This document shows positions 24,108 through 31,659 of a stretch of DNA of 31,899 nt, piece after piece. The stretch's first letter is position 1, and each line of letters starts with the position of its first letter. A program made the translations under genes and the position numbers. Source of the stretch: an uncultured beta proteobacterium (GTDB lineage Bacteria > Pseudomonadota > Gammaproteobacteria > Burkholderiales > Burkholderiaceae); the NCBI GenBank assembly GCA_903827075.1, contig CAIKGX010000110.1, forward strand, positions 1 through 31,899. The letters are read 5' to 3'. Below the pieces are notes generated by a model. The model worked only from the letters and a program-made list of their open reading frames with translations, searched no databases and was not told where the DNA came from.

Positions 24108-26090
24108 TCAGAGCAATTTAGATTCGGCCAAATCAGTCGCTTCTGAATTGCCTGAGAGTACCAAAATATCATTGGCCTGCAAGCGCAACTCTGGCGTGAG
24201 GTCGAGCTTCACATAATCTGCGCCGCCGATCTTACGTCGTACCGCCTGAACACTGACACCCTCATTCTCAAGATGTAGCTCTTCTAATGTTTTACCAATG
24301 CTGGCAGACTCTGGTAGCAAAGTAACTGAGTGCAGTCTCCAAGACTCATTAGACCCAAAGTCATCGTCCGCCGCCCCTCGGAAATATCCGCGTAACAAGC
24401 TATAACGCGCCTCGCGTGCGCTGGTAATCCGGCGCACTACTTTACGCATTGGCACGCCCATCATCAGCAGTACATGAGAGGCCATCATGAGACTTCCCTC
24501 AATTAATTCTGGGACAACCTCAGTAGCTCCAGCGGCGCGTAACTTCGTTAAGTCGGCATCATCTTTGGTTCGAACCAAAATGGTCATGCCTGGACGCATC
24601 CGCTCCACTTGGTGTAATACTTTTAAGCTTGCGGGAGTGTCAGCATATGTAATCACCACCGCCTTAGCTCTCGCTAAACCCGCAGCTCCTAAGTAATTCT
24701 CACGACTAGCATCGCCATACACTACGTTGTCGCCAGCTGCGGCAGCTTCTTTGACTCGGTCAGGATCCATATCCAAAGCAATGTAAGGAATCTTCTCCTG
24801 ATCCAACATGCGAGCCAAGCTCTGACCTGATCGACCAAATCCACAAATCACTACATGGTTTTCAGTACGAACACTTTTTGCCGCCACCCTTGTCAATGCT
24901 AGCGACTGCAACAACCACTCATTACTAGAGAACCGCATCGCAATACGATCGCTATATTGGATTAAGAATGGCGCCCCAAACATGGAGAGCAGCATCGCAG
25001 CTAATACGGCTTGACTTAAAGCAGGGTCAATTAAATCGAGGCCATCAATTTGATTAAGCAACACAAAACCGAATTCACCTGCCTGCGCTAGACACAGTCC
25101 TGTGCGAATGGAAATGCCTGGGCTTGAGCCAAAGAGGCGCGATAACACCGCAATCAAACCGAACTTAAATATCAATGGACCAATTAGTAAGAGCAAAACT
25201 AGCATCCACTGTTCATGGATCACTTCAAAGTCAAGCAACATGCCTACGGTAATAAAGAAGAGGCCAAGCAATACATCGCGGAATGGTTTAACGTCCTCTT
25301 CCACTTGATGTCGATAAGGCGTTTCAGAAATTAACATTCCTGCAAGGAAGGCACCAAGTGCCAAGGACAAACCAAAATGCTCAGTAAGGCCCGCCATGCC
25401 CAAAACAATCAACAAGAGATTAAGCATGAAGAGCTCTTGGGAGCGCAATTTGGCAACCAAACTAAACCAACGACTCATCAAGGTCTGGCCAATTACAAAG
25501 ATGAGAACCAAAGCAACAGCAATCTTGATTGAGGCAGCAGTTAAGGCAATGAATAGATCCCCTGGATTCTTGCCTAAGGATGGCAACAGAATTAATAAGA
25601 AAACCACTGCCAGATCCTGGAACAACAAAATACCAATCACATTTCGGCCATGTTCAGTTTCCAACTCAGATCGATCGGCAATGAGTTTGGTCACAATAGC
25701 GGTTGAGGACATGGCCAAAGCACCGCCTAAAGCAATGGCTGCCTGCCAAGAAATAGGGTAAATCCAGTTCATTAGCAAACTGGCCGGGACAGCCAATAAC
25801 ATCGTCAAAATGACTTGACTACCCCCCAGACCAAATACGATGGAGCGCATGGCTCTAAGCTTATGGAGGTTAAATTCCAAACCAATCGAGAACATTAAAA
25901 AGACCACGCCGAATTCGGCTAGATATTTAACGGTGGCAGAATCATTGGCTAGAGCAAGGGCATTGGGGCCAATCAGGACGCCAATAGCTAAATAGCCCAA
26001 AATAGGGGGTAGCCCAAAATAGCGGAAAATAACTACCCCGGCCACTCCAGCGGCCAACAAGATGAGAGTGAATTGAAGGACTGACGGCAT
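24108..26090 (-). CDS. CPA2-family cation:proton antiporter with RCK domains (KefB/YbaL-like)
   Basis: A 660-aa inner-membrane protein. The first ~390 residues form a CPA2 antiporter domain with about 12 helices (for example GLPPILGYLAIGVLIGP, FGVVFLMFSIGLEFNLHKL, SLALGAFLAGMLISETPYRH). An RCK/TrkA-N domain follows with the Rossmann motif HVVICGFGRSGQSLARML (about 408-425) and VVYGDASRENYL. A TrkA-C domain (SASIGKTLEELHLENEGVSV and later) closes the chain. Such proteins exchange K+ or Na+ for protons, some gated by glutathione adducts or nucleotides; the ion and ligand cannot be decided here. Its start lies 11 bp from the divergent kdsD start, with GGGGTGAG just upstream as a weak ribosome binding site, and its stop touches the uvrA stop. 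Confidence 0.9.
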   Translation of the reverse strand: MPSVLQFTLILLAAGVAGVVIFRYFGLPPILGYLAIGVLIGPNALALANDSATVKYLAEFGVVFLMFSIGLEFNLHKLRAMRSIVFGLGGSQVILTMLLAVPASLLMNWIYPISWQAAIALGGALAMSSTAIVTKLIADRSELETEHGRNVIGILLFQDLAVVFLLILLPSLGKNPGDLFIALTAASIKIAVALVLIFVIGQTLMSRWFSLVAKLRSQELFMLNLLLIVLGMAGLTEHFGLSLALGAFLAGMLISETPYRHQVEEDVKPFRDVLLGLFFITVGMLLDFEVIHEQWMLVLLLLIGPLIFKFGLIAVLSRLFGSSPGISIRTGLCLAQAGEFGFVLLNQIDGLDLIDPALSQAVLAAMLLSMFGAPFLIQYSDRIAMRFSSNEWLLQSLALTRVAAKSVRTENHVVICGFGRSGQSLARMLDQEKIPYIALDMDPDRVKEAAAAGDNVVYGDASRENYLGAAGLARAKAVVITYADTPASLKVLHQVERMRPGMTILVRTKDDADLTKLRAAGATEVVPELIEGSLMMASHVLLMMGVPMRKVVRRITSAREARYSLLRGYFRGAADDDFGSNESWRLHSVTLLPESASIGKTLEELHLENEGVSVQAVRRKIGGADYVKLDLTPELRLQANDILVLSGNSEATDLAESKLL

Positions 26091-26095
26091 ATACT
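26090..26095 (+). promoter_or_regulatory. Candidate -10 box for a leaderless kdsD transcript
   Basis: TATACT matches the -10 consensus at five of six bases and ends 6 nt before the kdsD ATG (26102). There is no Shine-Dalgarno in between. It overlaps the antiporter start codon on the other strand. No convincing -35 is seen at 16-18 bp. Confidence 0.35.
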
Positions 26096-26101
26096 CACCC
26101 C

Positions 26102-27094
26102 ATGATAGCTAAGACTCGTGATCGAACCCTAAAGCTTGCGCGCGATACCCTCACAATTGAGGCTGCTGCACTGCACACCATGCGCGACCGCCTAGAAGGC
26201 GCCAATGCGGATGCCCTGGTTTTGGCCGTTGAATTACTCCATGCCTGCAAAGGTCGCATTGTGGTTTCTGGCATTGGTAAATCGGGGCATATTGCCCGCA
26301 AAATCGCCGCAACCTTCGCCTCTACTGGCTCCCCTGCCTTTTTTGTCCATCCTGCCGAAGCTAGCCATGGCGATTTAGGCATGGTGACCCGTGATGACGT
26401 CTTTGTTGCCTTATCCAATTCTGGTGAAACAGATGAATTACTCACCATTGTTCCGATAGTCAAGCGCACTGGCGCCAAACTCATTGCCTTAACTGGTGCA
26501 CCCAATTCTTCTTTAGCCCAGTTGGCCGATGCCCATCTAGATACCAGCGTTGAAAAAGAAGCCTGCCCTCTGAATCTTGCTCCGACTTCTAGCACCACTG
26601 CCGCACTAGCCATGGGTGATGCACTAGCAGTAGCCCTGCTTGATGCCAGAGGATTCCAAGCAGAAGATTTTCAGCGCTCACACCCCGGCGGGCGACTTGG
26701 TCGTAAGCAGCTGATGCACGTCAGCGAAGTCATGCGCAGCCTTGATGAGACGCCCAAAATTGCTCTGCAAGCTACTTTACAAGATGCCTTATTGGAGATG
26801 ACTGCCAAACGCATGGGTATGGTGGTGACCTTAGATCAAAATCAGAAAGTAGTGGGCATTTTTACCGATGGTGATTTACGCCGTTTACTTGAAAAGAGCA
26901 CTAATCTCGATGGCCTGACCTTACAGATGGCAACCACTTCTGCGCCACGAACAATCCCGCCTGAGCTCCTAGCTGAAGAGGCTATTGAGATGATGGAGAA
27001 ACATCGCATTAACCATTTGGTCGTAACCGACCCTCAAGGCACCCTCTTAGGAGCTCTCAATCTGCATGACTTATTTGCAGCCAAAGTGATTTAA
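26102..27094 (+). CDS. kdsD: D-arabinose 5-phosphate isomerase
   Basis: A 330-aa enzyme that converts ribulose 5-phosphate to arabinose 5-phosphate, the first step to KDO for lipopolysaccharide. The SIS sugar-isomerase domain occupies the first ~200 residues (VVSGIGKSGHIARKIAATF, FFVHPAEASHGDLGMV, ALSNSGETDELL, ACPLNLAPTSSTTAALAMGD, QRSHPGGRLGR). Two CBS domains follow (VSEVMRSLDETPKI..VGIFTDGDLRRLL and MMEKHRINHLVVTDPQGTLLGALNLHDLF). This is the full KdsD/GutQ architecture, and the adjacent kdsC and lpt genes favour KdsD. It is the first gene of a long plus-strand cluster and is divergent from the antiporter gene by 11 bp. No ribosome binding site is visible, which fits a leaderless message. 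Confidence 0.95.
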   Translation: MIAKTRDRTLKLARDTLTIEAAALHTMRDRLEGANADALVLAVELLHACKGRIVVSGIGKSGHIARKIAATFASTGSPAFFVHPAEASHGDLGMVTRDDVFVALSNSGETDELLTIVPIVKRTGAKLIALTGAPNSSLAQLADAHLDTSVEKEACPLNLAPTSSTTAALAMGDALAVALLDARGFQAEDFQRSHPGGRLGRKQLMHVSEVMRSLDETPKIALQATLQDALLEMTAKRMGMVVTLDQNQKVVGIFTDGDLRRLLEKSTNLDGLTLQMATTSAPRTIPPELLAEEAIEMMEKHRINHLVVTDPQGTLLGALNLHDLFAAKVI

Positions 27095-27111
27095 ACCCGT
27101 TCATTTACTTC

Positions 27112-27684
27112 ATGCCCATAGCCTCTAATCCCCACAATACCAACCCTCTTAGTCAACATCCTCAAGCATGGGAGCGGGCTAGCAAAGTAAAGCTGTTGGT
27201 ACTAGATGTCGATGGCGTGTTGACCAATGGCCAAGTATTTATCGGGGCCGATGGTAAAGAGTCCCTAAAAGCATTTGATATTCAGGATGGCTTTGGTATC
27301 AAGCTTTTAGAAAAGGTCGGCATATCAACGGCAATCATTACTGGACGGCATTCCAAGATGGTTTTAGCACGCTGTGAAGAGCTTGGAATTAAGCATGTTC
27401 ACATGGGCGTAGAAAATAAAGCAATGGCTTTGAGTGAAGTTCTCAAATTACTGCAATTGAATGCAACCGATTGTGCTGTGATGGGCGATGACTGGCCCGA
27501 TTTTCAGATGATGAAGTCAGCTGGTTTGAAAGTGTGTCCCGCTCAAGGTCATACGGCAGTCAAAGAAATTGCTCACTTTGTTACTGAGCGTATTGGGGGG
27601 AACGGCGCAGTTCGCGAAGTTTGTGACCTGATTCTCAAGGCCCAAAACCGATATGAAGAACTGCTTGCTCAGGCACGCGCCTAA
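27112..27684 (+). CDS. kdsC: 3-deoxy-D-manno-octulosonate 8-phosphate phosphatase
   Basis: A 190-aa HAD-superfamily phosphatase that releases KDO from KDO 8-phosphate. HAD motif I is LLVLDVDGVLTNGQ (Asp32 nucleophile, Asp34), motif II AIITGRHSKMV, the motif III lysine is near ENKAMALSEV, and motif IV VMGDDWPDFQMM. It is of the small C0 type that acts as a tetramer, and its length is typical. About 25 residues precede the core; no later ATG lies before motif I, so ATG 27112 is kept although it lacks a Shine-Dalgarno. It lies 17 nt after kdsD and directly before lptC, the usual LPS cluster order. Confidence 0.95.
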   Translation: MPIASNPHNTNPLSQHPQAWERASKVKLLVLDVDGVLTNGQVFIGADGKESLKAFDIQDGFGIKLLEKVGISTAIITGRHSKMVLARCEELGIKHVHMGVENKAMALSEVLKLLQLNATDCAVMGDDWPDFQMMKSAGLKVCPAQGHTAVKEIAHFVTERIGGNGAVREVCDLILKAQNRYEELLAQARA

Positions 27685-27695
27685 GGTATTTGGCA

Positions 27696-28340
27696 ATGCA
27701 ATTGAATGCTCAAAAAATCAAAGTCAGCTTATTGCGGGGATTGCTCCGCCTGATGCCTTTGATTCTGATGGGCACCTTAACGCTAGTGACTTTCTGGCTG
27801 GTGAAGAAAAATGCTCCGCCTGAAAAATCGGCTATTGAGCGTGTGCGCTTGCATGAGCCAGACTACATCATCCTAAATGGCACCCTTTCTGCCCTAAATG
27901 AATTCGGTAATACCAAATACCGCGTTCTAGGAAAGAAAGTAACGCACTACGATGATGATGCATCTATCGATATCGAGGCGCCACGTATGCGATTATTTCC
28001 ACCTGAAAAATCTCCAGTGACTGTGAAGTCTGATACCGGACATTTAGATGGTGATCTCACCATTTTAGATTTAATGGGCAATGCTGAAATCTTTCGCCCT
28101 CCCCAGGCCGCCTCTGAAACAGAGCCTGCAAGGCCGCGTATGCTCGCTCGCTCCTCTTATTTTAAAGTGCTTATTAACGACGATGTCATAGAAACTGATA
28201 AACCAATCACATTAGAGCAAGGCATGTCGGTCATCCATTCAACGGATGGTGGGGTATTTAATAATATTGAGCAAAGCATGATTCTCTCCGGCCAAGTGCG
28301 TGGCCGCATTGAACGTATGCAACAAGGTACTCAACAATGA
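27696..28340 (+). CDS. lptC: LPS export ABC transporter periplasmic protein LptC
   Basis: A 214-aa bitopic protein: one N-terminal membrane helix (LMPLILMGTLTLVTFWLV, about 17-34), then a periplasmic beta-jellyroll domain (DYIILNGTLSALNEFGNTKYRVLG, SDTGHLDGDLTILDLMGNAEIFR). LptC receives LPS from the LptB2FG complex and hands it to LptA. I choose ATG 27696 because AAGGT lies 8 nt upstream; an in-frame TTG at 27690 would sit only 2 nt from it. The stop codon overlaps the lptA start (ATGA), predicting coupled translation. Sequence conservation of LptC is low, so the call relies on topology, the jellyroll pattern and position between kdsC and lptA. Confidence 0.9.
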   Translation: MQLNAQKIKVSLLRGLLRLMPLILMGTLTLVTFWLVKKNAPPEKSAIERVRLHEPDYIILNGTLSALNEFGNTKYRVLGKKVTHYDDDASIDIEAPRMRLFPPEKSPVTVKSDTGHLDGDLTILDLMGNAEIFRPPQAASETEPARPRMLARSSYFKVLINDDVIETDKPITLEQGMSVIHSTDGGVFNNIEQSMILSGQVRGRIERMQQGTQQ

Positions 28341-28909
28341 TTTCTGCTTGCCTCCAAACATTTCGTAGTGTTCTTATTTCCACTCTGATATTCGGTTGTT
28401 GTGGCATTACATCTGTTCATGCTGAAAAAGCAGACCAAGATAAACCTATCGTTCTAGAGGCAGAAAAAGTATCTGTGAATGATGTACAGCAAACCTATGA
28501 ATTAGATGGCGATGTCCTTCTAACTAAAGGAAGCATTCTCATTACCGGCGAAAAAGGTAATATTAAAGTTGATCCCGAGGGCTATGAGTACGTAGATGTC
28601 CAAGGAACTCCTGAGCTAGTTGCCAGCTTTAGACAAAGACGCGAAGGACCTGCGGATGAGTTCATGCAAGGCCGTGGAAGTGTAGTGACTTATAACGCGA
28701 AAACCGAGTTGCTTACCTTAACGGGCGAAGCCAGTTTAAAGCGGTTACTCAATATGCAAATGATAGATCAGTTGCGCGGCTGGAAAATTGAATATGACGA
28801 TGTAAAGCAATACTACCGCGTCTCCCCGCCGAGCAATGCCAAGCCAGAAGACCTGCCTTTGGCAAGAGCCATCCTTTCACCAAGACGAAAAGCTACACTA
28901 GAGAAATGA
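28337..28909 (+). CDS. lptA: LPS transport periplasmic protein LptA
   Basis: A 190-aa periplasmic protein with a signal peptide (hydrophobic SVLISTLIFGCCGITSV, cleavage likely after VHA). The OstA-like domain has KPIVLEAEKVSVNDVQQTYE, LDGDVLLTKGSILITGEKG and GRGSVVTYNAKTELLTLTGE. LptA forms the bridge that carries LPS across the periplasm between LptC and the outer-membrane LptD/E. It overlaps lptC and lptB by 4 nt each (ATGA), so the three are translationally coupled, and it has AAGGT upstream of its ATG. The tail after residue 140 (QLRGWKIEYDDVKQYYRVSP) resembles that of betaproteobacterial homologues. Cysteines near the signal peptide end (GCC) could raise a lipoprotein question, but the context around them does not fit a lipobox well. 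Confidence 0.93.
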   Translation: MISACLQTFRSVLISTLIFGCCGITSVHAEKADQDKPIVLEAEKVSVNDVQQTYELDGDVLLTKGSILITGEKGNIKVDPEGYEYVDVQGTPELVASFRQRREGPADEFMQGRGSVVTYNAKTELLTLTGEASLKRLLNMQMIDQLRGWKIEYDDVKQYYRVSPPSNAKPEDLPLARAILSPRRKATLEK

Positions 28910-29673
28910 CTACCGATACTGAAATTCATAACGGCCCTGCCACACTTAGCGCACATCACCTTCAAAAACGCTATGGTTCACGCACTGTCGTTCGTGATGT
29001 TTCCATTGAGGTGAAGTGCGGAGAAGTCGTTGGATTGCTTGGGCCTAATGGTGCCGGCAAGACGACCTCCTTTTACATGATTGTTGGCTTGGTACCTCTA
29101 GATGGGGGCAACATTAATCTCGATGGCACTGACATCACCCATCTACCCATTCATGAACGCGCTCGCATGGGTCTGTCCTATCTTCCGCAGGAGGCCTCTG
29201 TTTTTAGAAAGCTCAACGTTGCAGAAAATATTCAAGCGGTACTAGAGTTACAGGTACAAGATGGCAAGTCCCTAAGTAAAGCAGAAATTGCACATCGATT
29301 GGATGAGCTTTTAGGCGAACTTCAAATTAGCCATCTTAGAGATAATCCTGCTCTATCGCTTTCTGGTGGTGAGCGGCGACGGGTAGAAATCGCTAGAGCG
29401 CTAGCGTCCCAACCCAAATTTATTTTGCTAGACGAGCCTTTTGCCGGAGTTGACCCTATTGCCGTAGGGGAAATTCAGCGAATTGTCCGCTTCTTGCGCG
29501 ATCGTCAAATTGGCGTTTTGATTACCGACCATAATGTTCGTGAAACCCTTGGTATTTGTGACCATGCCTACATCATCAGCGAAGGCAGTGTTCTAGCCTC
29601 AGGTAAGCCAGACCAAATTATTCAGAATGATGCCGTTCGAAGAGTCTATCTGGGTGAAAACTTCCGGATGTAA
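28906..29673 (+). CDS. lptB: LPS export ABC transporter ATP-binding protein LptB
   Basis: The 255-aa ATPase that powers LPS extraction from the inner membrane with LptF and LptG. Walker A is GPNGAGKTTSFYMIVG, the Q-loop region SYLPQEASVFRKLNV, the signature LSGGERRRVEIARAL, Walker B FILLDEPFAGVDPIAV, and the H-loop LITDHNVRETL; SYLPQEASVFRKL and FAGVDPIAV are diagnostic of LptB. It is about 14 residues longer than E. coli LptB at the N terminus, and the overlap with lptA (ATGA) supports the ATG used. In many betaproteobacteria rpoN follows; here the next gene is hpf after a 183-bp gap. Confidence 0.97.
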   Translation: MTTDTEIHNGPATLSAHHLQKRYGSRTVVRDVSIEVKCGEVVGLLGPNGAGKTTSFYMIVGLVPLDGGNINLDGTDITHLPIHERARMGLSYLPQEASVFRKLNVAENIQAVLELQVQDGKSLSKAEIAHRLDELLGELQISHLRDNPALSLSGGERRRVEIARALASQPKFILLDEPFAGVDPIAVGEIQRIVRFLRDRQIGVLITDHNVRETLGICDHAYIISEGSVLASGKPDQIIQNDAVRRVYLGENFRM

Positions 29674-29856
29674 ATGCCTTCCTTTTAGGAAATTTAATTA
29701 TAGAAAAATGACCTGCCCTCTTGGTTTTCAGCAAAATCGCTGATACGCTGGAGGTTCATGATGTCCATTTCCTAAAGAAACGACTCTACGCTTTAAAGGG
29801 GCTTGCTGCGCACCCCTGGTAATTATTTGCGCAAGCATATTGAATAGGAGCTGCTG
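29674..29856 (+). other. lptB-hpf intergenic region: inverted repeat, micro-ORF and possible rpoN remnant
   Basis: No full gene lies in these 183 bp. TTTAGGAAAT (29684-29693) and ATTTCCTAAA (29767-29776) are perfect inverted copies 73 nt apart. A strong GGAGG (29750-29754) precedes ATG ATG TCC ATT TCC TAA (29758-29775), a five-codon ORF lying partly in the right arm. AGGGG (29797-29801) can pair with CCCCT (29813-29817). One frame ending at TAG 29845-29847 reads LRTPGNYLRKHIE, which resembles the C-terminal tail of betaproteobacterial RpoN as I remember it. That TAG overlaps the hpf ribosome binding site AGGAG (29846-29850). Confidence 0.45.
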
Positions 29857-30180
29857 ATGAATTTAAAAATTAATAGCCGTCATGTAGAAGTTACTCCAGC
29901 GATGCGCACCCACTTAGAAGCTGGGTTAGCCAAAGTTCGCAAACACTTTGATCATGTACTAGATGCCTCAGCCTTCCTCATTGTCGATAACGCCAAGGAA
30001 AAAAGTCTTCGCCAAAGCGCTGAGATCACTATTCACCTCAAAGGCAAAGAACTTTTTGCTGAAGCCCACAACGCTGATCTTTACCACGCCATGGACGCAG
30101 TAGTCGACAAACTCGAACGCCAGGTCGTAAAACACAAAGAAAAAATTCAAGATCACTATCACGATAAGCATTTTGAGTAA
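29857..30180 (+). CDS. hpf: Ribosome hibernation promoting factor, short form
   Basis: A 107-aa protein of the HPF/YfiA (sigma-54 modulation) family that binds the 30S decoding region and helps idle ribosomes pair into 100S particles. The fold pattern is seen in LKINSRHVEVTPAMRTHLEAGL, KVRKHFDHVLDASAFLIVD, AEITIHLKGKELFAEAHNADLYHAMDAVVDKLERQV. It lacks the C-terminal dimerisation domain of long HPF, so it is the short form. AGGAG 6 nt before ATG is a good ribosome binding site. Its usual upstream partner rpoN is missing here, while its downstream partner ptsN is present at 33 nt. Confidence 0.95.
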   Translation: MNLKINSRHVEVTPAMRTHLEAGLAKVRKHFDHVLDASAFLIVDNAKEKSLRQSAEITIHLKGKELFAEAHNADLYHAMDAVVDKLERQVVKHKEKIQDHYHDKHFE

Positions 30181-30199
30181 TTGCTAGCGTCAGGACACC

Positions 30200-30205
30200 T
30201 ATAAT
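30200..30205 (+). promoter_or_regulatory. Candidate -10 box for a leaderless ptsN transcript
   Basis: A perfect TATAAT lies 8 nt before the ptsN ATG (30214), the spacing expected if transcription starts at the start codon. No Shine-Dalgarno lies at 5-10 nt (the nearest, AGGA, is 18 nt away). -35 matches are poor: TTGAGT is 21 bp away and TTGCTA 13 bp. Confidence 0.4.
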
Positions 30206-30213
30206 CATTTGAC

Positions 30214-30675
30214 ATGAATGCCCTGACTGAACTTTTCACCCTCAACTGCATTGCGTTAGATGATCCTGCTCAAAGCAGGGCTGACGCATTCGCAGCTGCT
30301 GGGGCGCTGTTTGCCCAACAAGCCGGATTGGAAGCCAGTGCCATTGTTGGCTTTCTCAATGCACGAGAAGACTTAGGTTCAACGGCCCTTGGGGCTGGTG
30401 TAGCGATTCCTCATGGTCGAGTCAAAGGATTAAAGCAACCTATTGCGGCTTTTATTAAACTAAAAGAGCCTATTGAATTTGCTGCCCCGGATGGTGAACC
30501 AGTATCCATTTTGATTTTTCTATTGGTGCCCGAAAAGGCAACACAGCAGCATCTGGAAATTCTCTCCTCAATTGCGCAACTGTTATCAGATCCCAGCGCA
30601 CGCAAATCATTGGGTTCAGAAACCAGCCCAGAGGCAGTATGTAAGCTACTCCAGGGGTGGGGCCTACATTCATGA
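30214..30675 (+). CDS. ptsN: PTS IIA-like nitrogen regulatory protein PtsN
   Basis: A 153-aa EIIA-Ntr, the terminal phospho-acceptor of the nitrogen phosphotransferase chain; its phosphorylation state tunes potassium transport and other regulation in proteobacteria. The active-site histidine is in GAGVAIPHGRVKGL (His67), with LNAREDLGSTALG before it and EPIEFAAPDGEPVSILIFLLVP after it, all typical of the fructose-type IIA fold. The end of the gene overlaps the hprK start as ATGA. The start lacks a ribosome binding site but has TATAAT 8 nt upstream. It lies between hpf and hprK, the standard cluster, though without rpoN. Confidence 0.95.
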   Translation: MNALTELFTLNCIALDDPAQSRADAFAAAGALFAQQAGLEASAIVGFLNAREDLGSTALGAGVAIPHGRVKGLKQPIAAFIKLKEPIEFAAPDGEPVSILIFLLVPEKATQQHLEILSSIAQLLSDPSARKSLGSETSPEAVCKLLQGWGLHS

Positions 30676-31658
30676 CCCAGCCCTTACTCCTAGAAGGCGT
30701 CACAGCACAGCAGATCTTTGATGACAATGTGTCAGATCTCAAGCTGTCATGGATTGGCGGCCTTGAAGGTGCAGATCGTACGTTTCCTCCTGAAGCCGTT
30801 AAGGCAGCCGCTGCTAGTTCTGACTTAGTTGGTCACTTGAACCTGATTCACCCAAGCCGTATTCAGATTTTTGGTGATCAAGAGGTTGATTACCACGCAG
30901 CACTCGAGCACAAACAAAAACAAGAGCAAATTTCAAGTCTCATCTCAAAAACACCGCCCTGCGTCATCGTGGCCGATGGAAAGTCAGTTGATCCAGACCT
31001 GCAACTATTTTGTCAAAGATCTTCTACCCCTTTATTTACAACCGCCATCTCTGCGGCTGAAGTCATTGATCACCTGCGCACCTATCTCACCAAGATTGGT
31101 GCGCCTCAAATCACAATGCATGGCGTTTTCATGGATATTCTGGGTTTGGGCGTATTGATTATGGGTGAGTCTGGCCTAGGCAAAAGCGAACTTGGGCTTG
31201 AACTCATATCTAGGGGTCATGGTCTCGTAGCGGATGATGCAGTAGATTTCGCACGACTTGGTCCTGACTATATCGAAGGTCGTTGCCCAGTAATTTTGCG
31301 AAATCTCTTAGAGGTACGCGGCTTGGGCCTGCTAGATATTCGGACCATCTTTGGTGAGACTGCTGTACGTCGCAAATTAAAGCTGCGCTTAATTGTTCAG
31401 CTTGTAAGGCGAACAGATGGTGAGTTCGAACGCCTGCCACTAGAAGCCCAACATATCGATGTCTTAGGCATTGGCATTCGAACTGTAAAAATTCAGGTGG
31501 CTGCAGGCCGAAATTTAGCGGTACTAGTTGAGGCTGCAGTTCGGAATACTATTTTGCAATTGCGCGGCATTGATACCCTAAAAGAGTTCATTGAACGTCA
31601 GCGTATACAAATGAATGCTGAGAATGATTCAGCCAAATCCCAAGGTCGCTTACTCTAA
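30672..31658 (+). CDS. hprK: HPr kinase/phosphorylase
   Basis: A 328-aa bifunctional enzyme that phosphorylates and dephosphorylates a serine on HPr. An N-terminal domain (about 1-130) is followed by the catalytic domain with Walker A GESGLGKSELGLEL, DDAVDF, and the HprK signature EVRGLGLLDIRTIFGETAVR. ATG 30672 is chosen because it overlaps the ptsN stop as ATGA and has a G-rich ribosome binding site (GGGGTGGGG) upstream; a GTG at 30657 would add five residues. In many proteobacteria HprK accompanies an incomplete PTS lacking sugar permeases and serves regulation. rapZ starts one base after its stop. Confidence 0.96.
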   Translation: MTQPLLLEGVTAQQIFDDNVSDLKLSWIGGLEGADRTFPPEAVKAAAASSDLVGHLNLIHPSRIQIFGDQEVDYHAALEHKQKQEQISSLISKTPPCVIVADGKSVDPDLQLFCQRSSTPLFTTAISAAEVIDHLRTYLTKIGAPQITMHGVFMDILGLGVLIMGESGLGKSELGLELISRGHGLVADDAVDFARLGPDYIEGRCPVILRNLLEVRGLGLLDIRTIFGETAVRRKLKLRLIVQLVRRTDGEFERLPLEAQHIDVLGIGIRTVKIQVAAGRNLAVLVEAAVRNTILQLRGIDTLKEFIERQRIQMNAENDSAKSQGRLL

Positions 31659-31659
31659 T

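Noticed and set aside
25396..25761. 121-codon plus-strand frame opposite the antiporter gene
   Set aside because: Lys/Asn/Thr-rich antisense of membrane helices; no recognisable domain.
26095..26613. 172-codon minus-strand frame opposite kdsD
   Set aside because: Low-complexity Ala/Ser/Arg-rich translation with no motif; kdsD on the other strand is certain.
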